NCBI GenBank assembly: GCA_951799425.1
Contig: OX637394.1
Span: 49,913,142 to 49,977,141, forward strand
DNA from: Ilex aquifolium
Taxonomy: Eukaryota; Streptophyta; Magnoliopsida; Aquifoliales; Aquifoliaceae
Length of the DNA: 64,000 bases
Reading direction: 5' to 3'
Shown: positions 34,450-46,200 of the stretch, piece by piece
How the letters are laid out: each line of letters opens with the position of its first letter
Position numbering within the stretch: the stretch's first letter is position 1
Position numbers and translations under genes: made by a program
The notes under the pieces: generated by a model
Database searches by the model: none
What the model was told of the DNA's origin: nothing
Seen by the model: the letters and a program-made list of their open reading frames with translations, nothing else

Positions 34450-34850
34450 GGTTGCGCCGGGGGGGGGGGGGGGGGGTTTGCGCAGAAGGTGGGAGGGGAT
34501 TTTGTTAAGTGTGTGTGTGAGAGAGACAGAGACAGAGAATGTGTGTGTGTGTGAGAGAGAGAGATATATAGAAAAGCAGATGGTCAGGGGTTTGCGCATA
34601 ATAAGGAGACCTGGGGCTGGGGGTTCATTGACTCTGTGTGTGTGTGAGAGAGAGATAGAGAAAGAAACATAATGTGTGTGTGTATGTGTGAGAGAGAAGT
34701 AGAGGATAAGGATGAGTTGCGCAAAGGGTGTAGGGGTGCGGGGTTTGCGCAGAAATTGAAGAGCTTGGGGTGGGGGTTTGATGCGTGTGTGTGAGAGAGA
34801 GAGAGAAACAGAGATGAGGGATATCGTTGAGGGTTATGGCAGTGGCGGTG
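34450..34850 (+). repeat. Decayed minisatellite of TG/GA tracts and TTTGCGCA
   Basis: A composite unit recurs: a G-rich stretch with TTTGCGCA, followed by GTGTGTGTG and GAGAGAGAG. The TTTGCGCA/TTGCGCA core occurs near 34477, 34591, 34715 and 34743. A G18 run lies at 34459-34476. It sits exactly between the two segmental duplication units. Confidence 0.65.
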
Positions 34851-35044
34851 GCGACATCATTGGTGATGGTAGTGTCGCTGGGACGATGGTGGTGTTGATT
34901 GATTGAGAGAGAGAATTAGAAGGGGAAGCAGAGAGGCGGCAAACCTTTGACAGTGATTAACGGTGAGAGAGAAGATTAGATGTGATGGAATTGAAGGAAA
35001 AAATATGTAGGATATAAAATTTTAACTTGCTACCTACTTTATTA

Positions 35045-36180
35045 TATATATTTCAATACAAAATACATAGTATTTTTATGAAAATATTTATGATTCAAAT
35101 CCGGGAAAGGCTACGGTACCGCTGGCGGTATCGTACTAGAAATTACAACTTTTTTAAGACTAAGTTATAGTTTTTAAAGAGCATGATTAATTATGGAGTA
35201 TTGAGATTGATACCGAAAGTTGATGATCGATCATGAGTATCTATGATCTATCAAGGTCTTCCCTTGAATGGTTGTAATTTTACCATAAAAAAGTTATAAC
35301 CAGCAGCATAGTACCAAAGATTTTCCTTTTCAAATTGAGTTATAATCAAATTAAATATTAGTATGTCTAAAATTGAATCTAGAACAAATTTTTTTTTGAT
35401 CAGAAAAAATAAAAAATAAAAAAAAACAAATATATATATTTTTTTAATTTAGATTCAATTAGTCATAAAAAAAAAACCATACTCGATCCAAATTCGAATT
35501 TAGATTTTGACCCATTCACGGGTCTTATGATTAGCAATTCCCCTTTCCAACCCATGGACCAAATCAAAATGTGACAACATCACTGTTGAGTGTTGACATT
35601 TTTTTTTTTTTTTTGGTTTATAGGTGTTTAAGTTTACGCCAATTACTCTCTCGAATTCAGCGGCTGATCACCGTGACTTAAGTTGATGTAGAATATATTC
35701 CTAAAGGGACAAGGGTAACTAGTTCTTAGAAAATGTAATAATGGATTGAACCTGAACCCTATGAGTTATCAAATGGTAGACCTAACTATTGTTGACATCT
35801 ATAAACAAAAAAAGGTAGCTCCAAATAGAAGTAATAATATTCCATTAAAATGTTGTGAGTGAACTAAGTCAAACAAAGTATTAGATTATCTTGACTTGTT
35901 CATTTGCAAAAATTGCTAGTGGTTTAGTTCAACAAAACCGTATTATTCAAAAGTTGACATATTCATTTATTTCCAAATAAAACTTTGTTAATACTGAAAT
36001 TTAAACTCAAATATAGACTCATGTTTAATATTAAACTCGACTCCTTTTAAAGTAACATTAATTATTAAAGTGCTCTACATTTATATACTAAGTCATTGTG
36101 TGTGCGTGTATATATGTAAGTTTTTTTTACCAAAAAAAATATATATTAAAAATATATAGATTTTATCAATCTAAGAAAAA
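35045..36180 (+). repeat. Segmental direct duplication, unit 2, with a SINE inside
   Basis: Second copy of the 33430-34345 unit. It is about 200 bp longer, mainly because a SINE was inserted at 35600-35789, which unit 1 lacks. Substitutions and small indels separate the copies, so the duplication is not very recent. Confidence 0.75.
35600..35789 (-). mobile_element. SINE in minus orientation with 9-bp TSD
   Basis: TGTTGACAT flanks the insertion exactly (35591-35599 and 35790-35798). On the plus strand it begins with a T-run, so on the minus strand it ends in poly(A). A box B-like GGTTCAATCC lies near its minus-strand 5' end. Its 3' part resembles that of the SINE at 58103-58324. Unit 1 of the segmental duplication shows the empty site. 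Confidence 0.82.
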
Positions 36181-37220
36181 AAAAAAATACAATTGTACTA
36201 TGACATGTACACAATTCATAGATTAGGAAAAGATCTACTTAATTTGGAAAAATATTAAGGTATTGAAGGCTAAACCGTATCGAAATTTATATATATATTT
36301 TTTAAAGTTATAAATTTTTGCGGTAAAAGTTATAGCAGCAAAAAAAAAAAATTGATCGAGTCCAAGGTGAGCAACCCGATTTTTTTTTATTAGCAAATGA
36401 CCAATATTGTCTAGTAACTATTCTGAGTGGGTATACGAGATTAAACGAAAATTAATTAGATTTTCACTAAAAAATTAAGAGGATACGTACAAGATGGTGG
36501 ATATTGATGACTGTTAGTTGAAGCTAATGTATCAATACTACAATGGTCGCTTGATAGTAAAGGTGACTACTATCGCCATGCTATATAGTATGAGCATGGT
36601 AAAAAACAAGTCGAGTGAAGGAGGTGACTCCATACCGAAAAATTAGGGATTGTTAAGAGGCTAAAAAAATGTGGTTTTAGAAAAAGTTGTTAGAAAATGA
36701 ATTATTTTGATGGAATAACTTGAGATTAGGAAACGTAAAAATCATTCCTTACTCTCTTACTTCGGAATGGCGGGATCGTTAACTAATATTATTCCTTACT
36801 CTATTCTTTCATAATAACAGAATTGTTGACAAAAGCAGATAATATTCACTTGTTAAAAGGTGAAGATAAATTACCACTCATTCAAGCAATTCATCATCCA
36901 TCACAATATTTTATAATTAATTATAAATTATCTTGATCAATTATAATTTTTATTTTAAAAGTAATAAATTTTATTAGAGTATCGAATTTTTTTTCCTAGA
37001 AATTATAATATACATTTAATTAATGTGGAGAAATTAAATTTTGTTCGTCTTACTCAGTCATCTCTTAAATGCTCAATAGTCCACGCCTACAACAGTCTTT
37101 GCTTCCCCCCGGTTCCTCACTCGGAACTCCTCCATCATCATCCCGTACAAACATGCCATCATTTTCGTACCTCAATGCTCAGCCGGCTTCCCCTTAGCCT
37201 ACGCACCCCCAGCACAGGAT
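36181..37220. other. Intergenic DNA and leader of the Rab3GAP-like gene
   Basis: The proximal part (about 37040-37220) is C- and T-rich and probably the 5' leader and core promoter. Upstream is A+T-rich DNA with no gene. A short sequence at about 36250-36350 resembles the foldback family (GTTATAAATTTTTG and related phrases). The frame starting at 37025 is not the gene start, because the conserved N-terminus lies in another frame from 37221. Confidence 0.45.
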
Positions 37221-40200
37221 ATGGAGGCGTCGTTTGTATCCAAAGCGAGGACGGCCTTTCATTCCGCGGCAGCTAAAGCGGAGAGAGTCTTCACGGACAT
37301 TAAAAAATCTGATTTAATTACCACCGATCGAGGTACACCTTTTTCGTTCTTCATTTTTTTTAAAATTTTTTATGCCACTCACATTTTTTTATAAATTTTT
37401 TTTACTATATTTAGGATTTGAAATCGGTATTATTTTCTGATATTGTTGAATTTTTGTATCACAATCGATGTTCAATTCAATCCAATCGGAGAAGATTCTG
37501 ATAAACAATGTACGAAGACATCAAAAACCGATTCCTCTAACAACGAGGTTGTGTCAAAGGTAAATATATGTATATTTTTTTGGTTGTTAATTAATGTAGA
37601 TGTTGATTGAGATCAATATGAATTCTATTCCGTATCGATCTATCAAATTCTGTTGAGATTGTATGAACTGAGCGTTAATTGAAGGCTTTATGAACTTGAT
37701 TCGACGATGAGTACAACGGAGAGATGAAGTGAGAAATCGGAAGTTGAATTTGGTCTCATTTTAAATGTAGATAAACTTTTTTGATTTACAGCAGATTGAA
37801 AAAGGAAACAAAAATAAAAGAAATTTGAATTTCAAATTTTACTTCTATCCCCTGTTAGTTTCTTTAGCCGGAATTGTCTCCTTGGCCAGTTTGTTTAAAT
37901 TTAATTTACATTTTTTCAGCAAGCGAACAGGGGATAGAAGTAAACTATTCTTGTTAGGTAATGGTATAATGTGCAATGTTCCATTTGCCAATAAACATGG
38001 GATGTTTGTTCGTATTTAGGTTGCTTTTAATTGTTCTATAAGTAAAGTCGTTTGGAAATAGTTACTTTTTATGACCCTTGTTGATATATGTGGGCTTAAT
38101 ACCAAATGTATTGGCACAGGGTGGGCATGAAGTGAAAAATTTGAAGTCGCCAATAAAGATAAAGCAGGATTGGCACGAGAGATTCAAGAACATAAGAATA
38201 GGCAAGAAAGAAGTTCAAGATATTAACAAAGCTGAAAATTCAACAATGTCCTTTGCTATTTTCGATGAAAATTTATACCTGGTGAGCTCGGGAGATGTTT
38301 CCCAATCAAAGGTAAATGAATTTTTATTATCATATTTGTAGTGTTTGAATGCTTATGAAAACACTCAAATGTATTTCTACACATACAGGACAGTCTAACT
38401 GTCTATACTATATTTGGAACTGAAGATCAAACTTTTTCGATGCAGACATGCAACTAGGACTAAAATTATTACCTTATAAATTGGCTTATAAAAGTATGCA
38501 ACCAAGAGTTATATTTATATTCCAGGAGTAACTTCTCATAGTTCAACTGCATATGTGTTCGACATTAAAGCACTTAAGTGAATGTGACCTTGTCTAATTA
38601 CTAGTTAGACTTGCCAACTCTGGAACCTTGACACAAAAAATGCTAGTAGCCCAGAATGACAGAAGGCAGGGACCAACTGTGGCCAACTATTTTTAAAAAT
38701 AAACATGATCCGAAACTGGCTAATAACAAGAACTGCTTCTCGTGTATAACAGGTTGTGCCAACACCCAACATAGATCTTTTATGACAGTTTATAAGAATT
38801 TGGAAATAGGAGGATACAAGAAGTGGGTTCATCTTGTTGCATAATGACTTTAAATTGTCTGTAAATGTGGGGAAGGCTTCGGGAGATAGTCTACATATTT
38901 TGGGTACAGTTATAATTTATGAAAAAAAATCCTAACCATCCAAACAGGAGTTGGCATTGTTTTTTCGGGTTTAAAATTATTACCAAAAATATTGGAGTAA
39001 ATTTTGGTGTTTGTTAGAGCAATGGAAACCACAAAGATTCTGGGGCCATTATGGTCAAGCCACGCCAAATAGTGGAATTTGTTTCTGGTTCTTTTCCAAA
39101 GTTTATGTGAATGAAAAAATCACTAACTTGGAATAAACCCATATTTTTAAATACAGAAATCAAATTATATCAAAGTTTGTAAGATTAAATTGTTATTTTT
39201 ATTGCAAAAAAGTCCAGAGTAGAAAAAATTCATTGCAATTGCTTTACTTAACAATTTGAAAGGTCATGTATAGTGAGTGAGTTGGAATTTTCTCAACATT
39301 TCAATTTCCTTGGTTCTAAAAAGTAGAATTGCTTGATCATGTATATTATTTTCTGAGGAATGGATTGATGTCTTTCAGGGTTCAAAATCGGGTTCCTCGG
39401 TAGAAAGTTTGTATGCCTCAAACATTGATTGCATTCCTCCAACAGCTGTCATGAAGCAATTGGCCATAGCTGTTGAGTAAGATTTTGTTATTGGAATTTT
39501 GACAATTCTTTGTTTTGTAGTTCAATTTTTTTCTGAATTTAATCTCTTCTTCTTGGTTGATTGCCTTTCATATAAACAAAATAGTAGTGTATATTTTTAA
39601 AATCCCAATTTGTTAGTTTTTTATCAAATGATATTTTTTTTTGTTTTTCCACTCTTATTGCAACTTATCTGATACGATACATATACTATTGCAGAGTATT
39701 TCTAACTCCATTTTTGACTGATGCTTTCCTTTTACGTAACTTTGGTAGACTAATTAAGTTGACAGCTACAGTAATAGCATTTTTCTATGTGTTATGTTTT
39801 AATTGCTAAAGAAATGCAACTGCAACTACTCTGAATTGGTGAGCAGCATATAATGTTTCATCTTTTCTTTCCTTTTTTTCCCCTTTTTCTAGGGCTGGGA
39901 AGACATATAAGACTATTAAAGATCTTCTGGCATCATCCAGAGATTCTTCACCTGTCAGGGAGAGGGCTGCCTTAAATTTCTCTGCAATGAAGTCGTTAGT
40001 GCTACGTGAAAAGGAAGATAAATTCACCACTGAGTTTGGTGCTGATGACAAAATCCCGTCGTTGATCAATTCACTGCTAGATGCAGGTAGATGCGTGATA
40101 TAGTAATCCCGTGGAAATTTTTTTCCTTAGAAAGAAATTTTCACCCATAATTATTTGCATTATCCCTTGATGATCTTTCACTTCCATTGTAATATCTGCA

Positions 40201-43200
40201 AGATATTCGCAGAAGGACATTTTACTGGGAGTAAGGCTGGCTCTGGTTTGGATAAACTTTCAAACATTACATCTTTGCCTAACGATATTCATGGTGCTCC
40301 TCCTGAAAGCTTTCTTGTTAAGCTTTCTGAAGCCATTGGAAACTTAAAAACCCTGAGGAAAATGGCTTTGTTTTGGTGCGGGGTTGTTGCTGAAGTAAGT
40401 GGACTCCATTGAACTTGAATGCCAAATATAATATACATAGTTGTTGATAACAAAGGAGAATTTTCTACATCTCACAAAAATAGTTATACTTCTATGAAGG
40501 CATCTTTTGAACATAATTTATACTGTTATTGTCATACTTCTCTTGAAGACATCATGTTGTTGTGGTTTCTGCATGTGCATGTGTGCAAATTTATTTTTCC
40601 ACAGATTCAGCTCTCTTTTTGACATGAGTTAGTTGATACATCATCACATGAACTACAGTGGATATGGAAAGTTTTGCTTTCTGTGGACTTCATTGCTATA
40701 AAATATTGAGAAGGCAGCGACACATAATACTACTTGGCAAAATAAGCAGGCATTCTTTTTCTCTTTGAATTTGGTACTTCTATAATTTCATTAGTGGTTA
40801 TGTATGGCCAAATCTTGCTAACTTTTGCAAACTTAGAGCTGACTATGATTAATTCTGTGGTAGGTTTAGGATATGGCAAGCTTCTTGGTTATTATAATAC
40901 GAGAGAGAATAATGGTTGTAAGGCTTGTTGTTTGTTTAAGGTTGAAAGAAGCTTATTTTCAAGAGAGGAAAGTTACAGAAATATAGTATGAAGTGGTTCT
41001 GAATGTAAGGGACAAGAAGCTTTTAGGGTGTGTAGGAGTCAATTTGAAGGCCAAAGTAATGGGAAAAGGTTGGGGATGGATGGGGCTTGTTGGGTTGAGG
41101 GTTTGGTAATTAGAAATAAGGGCTTAAGTGCTATTTTTGGGACTTCTCTATTTTTTGTGAACAGCAATCTGGGAAATGTAATTTTGGATTTTGACTGGTT
41201 TTAGGTTGCCGGGGTTTCATGATTTGGTAGATACAAGAACTAAACAAAACAATCATAAAATTCTCTACAAAATACAACAAACACTTTCCTGTATACCCCA
41301 AATAGCTTTTGGTTTAGGCTTTCAAAGCTTGTGATATTTGTCTAATCAATCAGTGGATGTTGCTTTAGATTTTAAAACAACTCAAAACCTATAAATTATA
41401 GTTGTCATACATTATAGTGTTTGGTAATGACAATGTGACCTTAAGGAACTTCAATTTACAAAAATGTTGATCAAACATGTAGGGAGTTGTGAAGTTATGA
41501 CTTGATTCAACATGATACATGATTTCTTTACGCAAGATAAACATCTAAGAGACTAATGTAGGATCAAGAATGCATGTTATAGGCATGGCCTTATACTTGG
41601 TACCTTCCGAGTTGCTTTACAAGGGAGTAGACATCTCTAATGGTCTTCTGTTTTCTTGAAGAATAATCCAAAAGAATGCACCCTATTATGGCATTCTATA
41701 TCTTTCTAATTACCTACCTTCTCACCCTTATGTGATTATGATGAAGTTGACTTTTACAGTAGCCTCGTGATCAGGCCCATGATCAGCAATGTCACCTCTT
41801 TAAGTTGTACATCATGCACTACCATTTCCAATCTTTAGACTCATTGAAGCGTTCTGTTTCATTTAGTTCAGTTACTCAATGGTGAGATACTGATTCTGTG
41901 GACCATATAATTCTTACAATAAATGAAACACAAAAGACGGTAAAACCTTCAGCTTTTGTCGATACTATTGTTTCATGGGTCTAATTACCAAGGTAAGATA
42001 AATCTCTTCAGTATTTCTGTTGAAATCTGCAATTATGTAACAGGCTGACTTTGCAATAGCACGAACCAAGTGAGATTTTACTAAATTTTTCTGCAATTGT
42101 TAGACTTAGAGTATCAGCTAAGGGACTCACTGTCAAACTCCCAAGTCCTTGGCACCTTTCTTCAGAAAAAAAACAATGATAGATGCAATCCTTCTGTTCA
42201 TTCTCATTGTCATCTACTTTGCATTGAGACAAACTAGTGGGGAACTTGGTCCCCTTGGACTTCTCTCTTCATCTTGACTTCTTGTTTATATGAGATTCTT
42301 TAGAGCCTCTCATTAATAAATTGTCAGCTAATGAAGTATTTTCTGAATCCTTTGACTTGCAGCTGAGAAGACTCTGGTCTGAAGAGCAATATATTCCTGG
42401 CATTCCACCAGATGAGATTCCAGACTTGAAATCCTGTCTTTTGTATCAGCAGTTGCAGGTTATCAACTGTTGTCTCTCCAGAAAAAGGCGCCACTCTGTT
42501 GCCACTGAAGCATTAGATTCTGTTGAAAGGCAAGCCAGTTCAAATGTTGAAGCACCAGCTGCTTCTGAAGGCACAACCCCTGAAAGTTCTGTTTTGTATG
42601 CTAGAATTAGTACTGGGGAACTTGTTCTCCGGTTGGGAGCTGATAAAGAATCTGATAATTTAACAATGCTGGAAACTGGTGAACTTATTTATACCCCTGT
42701 TATGCAGGTCTAATCAATATGATGACAGTGTTTTTTAATAATTAAATTTGTAATTTTGCCTGGTGTTTATAGTCTGTGTATGCATGCATATGTAGGAAGG
42801 GCCTCTGCTAACAGAAGATCTTATCAAGGAAACAGAGGAATTTGTACTACGAACTGGGAGGTCAGTATAGTGATTAATGCCAATTGAGCTATGCCTTTTT
42901 CAGATCCCAAGTTTGTGTTTCTCGTATGTAGGGCCATTGAACTCCCTGTAGTTTTTGTAAGCTCATGTTATTGATCTGAACCTTCTTGGGTGCTTCTAAT
43001 AGCTCTGCATGGACCTTTTGAAAATGAGACGTGGACATTGCAAGTGAATATATTCTAAGGCTCAAGCCAAAAATAAAGGAAAATTTTACTTAGGCAGTCT
43101 TGGTTGCCGTTGTACATAATTGCTATGTTATAGTCTAACTGATGTTGGTAAATTGGAGTTTTTTTGGACGCTTTAAATAATTATAGATGGCTTTTCAAGA

Positions 43201-46200
43201 TTGCGCTGTCGACATTTAACACGAATATATTTATAGGTTCGAACTTCGAACCTACTTGGTTCATATTTTATTAGGCTTGTAGGTTAACAAATTTGTGGTG
43301 ACACATGGATTAGTAGACCATAGCTTTATTACATTTCTTACAAGAATATGTATGCTTGCATCCATGCTGACTTTGTATCTCTTTTTCACTCAAACTCCTT
43401 GATTCCGGTGGCATTGGGCAGTAGTTTTTTTGCTGTTTTTTTTTTTTTGGGGGGGGGTTAGCGAGCGAGAAGGGAGATGACATGGGCCTGGGTAACCGCG
43501 CTAAGTTCGGTAGTCTAGGGAAGATTGGATTTAGACCTTTGGAATACAGTATTTTGATATCTTAGAAATCCTTGTCCTGTTTAGTGGGCCTTAAAATTGA
43601 TGGATCTAAGCTTAATTCAAGCTAGGTATTGCCAGAACTCAGACTTGATGCTGATGCACATAGATTATTAGTTCATAATTCGATGCTTATGGTCAAGTGC
43701 AAAGAGCGGTAAAACTACCTGTAGGTTAGTTGTCAATTAGTTTGTAGGACTTTTAGGACTTCTAAGGCCAATTTAGGAATTTGGGAGTAAAAATATAGAT
43801 GAGGACTGAGTGAAGCTTATATAATATTTTTGGATCATGTGGTCGAAAGTACACAAACAAGGTAATTAGGCTTTTCTGGAATGCAACAATATTGTGAATT
43901 CTCCTTTGAAAACATCTCAAATTCAATGTTCTGTTTGCTCAACCAGAAACAGATTATTAAGCACCCTTACTAGAATTAAAGCTTTCTCAGCTGTAATGAT
44001 GTCTTTTCGTTTTCCTCTTTTTGCTCAAATCAAGAAGTAAAAACAATTTTTTTCTTTCTTTTTGCTTGTTTTCCTAGGTTTTCCTCATGCTACAGTTTTG
44101 TTTCTTATTGGTGGTTCTATGTTGTTGATAATTCTGAAAGGGCAGTGATGGGCACCTTTCTTATTCTTAGCTAGTAACTTTTTTCAAGTTATTTTAACAA
44201 ACTGCCTCATTTTCTATGTTCAGCGTTGGTGCTGGATGTTCTCAGCTTCTCTCTGACATGCAGGCCTTTAAGGTGAGGTTTCATAACCATTCCTATGTTC
44301 AACAGAGGCTTCTGGCTTTTATTGTTGCAAAAATGTTAAGATACTATTTGGCACACACATAATTAGTCTATGTTATAATGTGTTAGGCTGCAAATCCTGG
44401 TTGTGTATTAGAAGATTTTGTAAGATGGCACTCCCCCCCTGATTGGATGGAAGCTGAGGCAAGCAATGAAGCTAAAGAAATCATTGAAGGCGGGGATTTA
44501 TCGTGTGCAAGAGGTCAACTAAGTAGGCGAATGCAGAAAGAAGGTCAAGTCTTCTATCACATGACATTCTAAAACAAAATTTTCTGCTCTCATTTTAAAT
44601 AGGTTGTGTAACTCGTGTTCTGAAGTTTCTGTCAGGAGGGTAACGGTGATATGAAGTTGCATGTAGAAATGTTGATGTTTCATTAGAAAATGACAAGTTT
44701 AATCTCACATTCCTGTTTGATTCCCTATCGTTGCAAAAGTTGTGCACATTGTTTCTAACTTGGAAGCTTGTATATTTAATTAGGTATTGGAATTGTCTGA
44801 CCTTTTGCTTTAGCTGAATTATTAAGTCTGGGTACCTGAGCGCTAAGGGCAGTAAGAGCCTGCCTGCTCTTATAGGGGTTATCTACATTTCCATATGATA
44901 TTTGTATGGTGCAGTCAGCTCAGCTTTGGTGGATATGGATAATGATGAATAGAAAACTAAAAATACACAGTATAAAATTATTAAATAGTCATCATTGTAG
45001 AAGAGGGAAAATAAATTAAAGCTTTCCAATTATGGTTTTCCCAGGAAGTATGAAAAAGAGTTTTTTTCCTTTCTCTCTCTGTGATGACTGATAGTACTCC
45101 TGGTTTGTATAATAGATCATGCGTGTTTTGGGTATTTCCATGACAGTGACTCCCTCTGACATAAATTGATTGTGCTCACTGCTCTGTGAGGGGTTCTAGA
45201 ATAAATTCCTGACTGCTTTGGTTGTTTTGGCTAGACTCTTCAGTCATTGGGTTAATGCATAATTTTCTTCTACTGATTGTAATTGTCAAGAGAAATTCCG
45301 ATATAGTAGTTTTCGTAAAATCCCTCTTCAATGCTTTCATTGTTAACATTCTTTATAAATGGGTACTTGGTTTTTGATTTAATATAGTATTATAAATGTG
45401 TACTTGGTTTCTGATTTAATATAGTACTGCTACATGTACTGTACATGGTCATTCCCTACACAACCCCAGGTTTCTAAAACTCTGGGTCAGGGATCGAAAA
45501 TTTGTTTCGTTTTTTGTGGAAATCGAAATGAACTAGTGGCTGAAAATCGAAATTCCATCCTCTAATTTCGGAATTGAAATTTTGGATGTTTCGGAATGTT
45601 TCTTCCGAAATGATGTCATTTCCTGCCTGTCTTATGGAAAGAGTTGGTGGTGGGAACATTGCTGGTTAGCCACAAGAAGATGCACGTTATTAGCATTATA
45701 AGTCCTTTAAATCATGAAAATTAGTTTGTTTAATAAAATGTATTGTTTGGCATTATTTGAAATGACATCCTCTTCACAGTAACTTTAACTTTTGTGCTCC
45801 AAGTTGGTGTCATCTAGTGTAGATGGATGTTTAGAAAATAAACATGCTCAATTAATCGATTGTTAAACTTATCTGCATGAAAGAGATTTTAATTTATGTT
45901 TCCAACAGTTTCCTCACATTTCCAAATTTTTCTGGGATTACATTTTGTTTCCAAATCGTTTCCATTTCTGAGCTGACGGAAACTATGGAACACAACGAAA
46001 TTGTGATCCTTGCTTTGGGTATTTGCTTCTTCACATTTGTCCCAATGCAGCAATGTTTTTGTTGTAGACTTTTAGTCATCATTCTTTCTATTTCTTTCAT
46101 TTATAAACCACCATAGAATGTTATATTTGGTTGAGAAAGCTATTCTTTGAGAAATGCTATTAAACAAAGTTAAAAGTGTACCTTGTTTTTTGCAAATACG

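Noticed and set aside
37025..37276. Start of the Rab3GAP-like gene at 37025
   Set aside because: This frame is out of phase with the conserved N-terminus. The ATG at 37221 gives a plant-type N-terminus and splices in phase.
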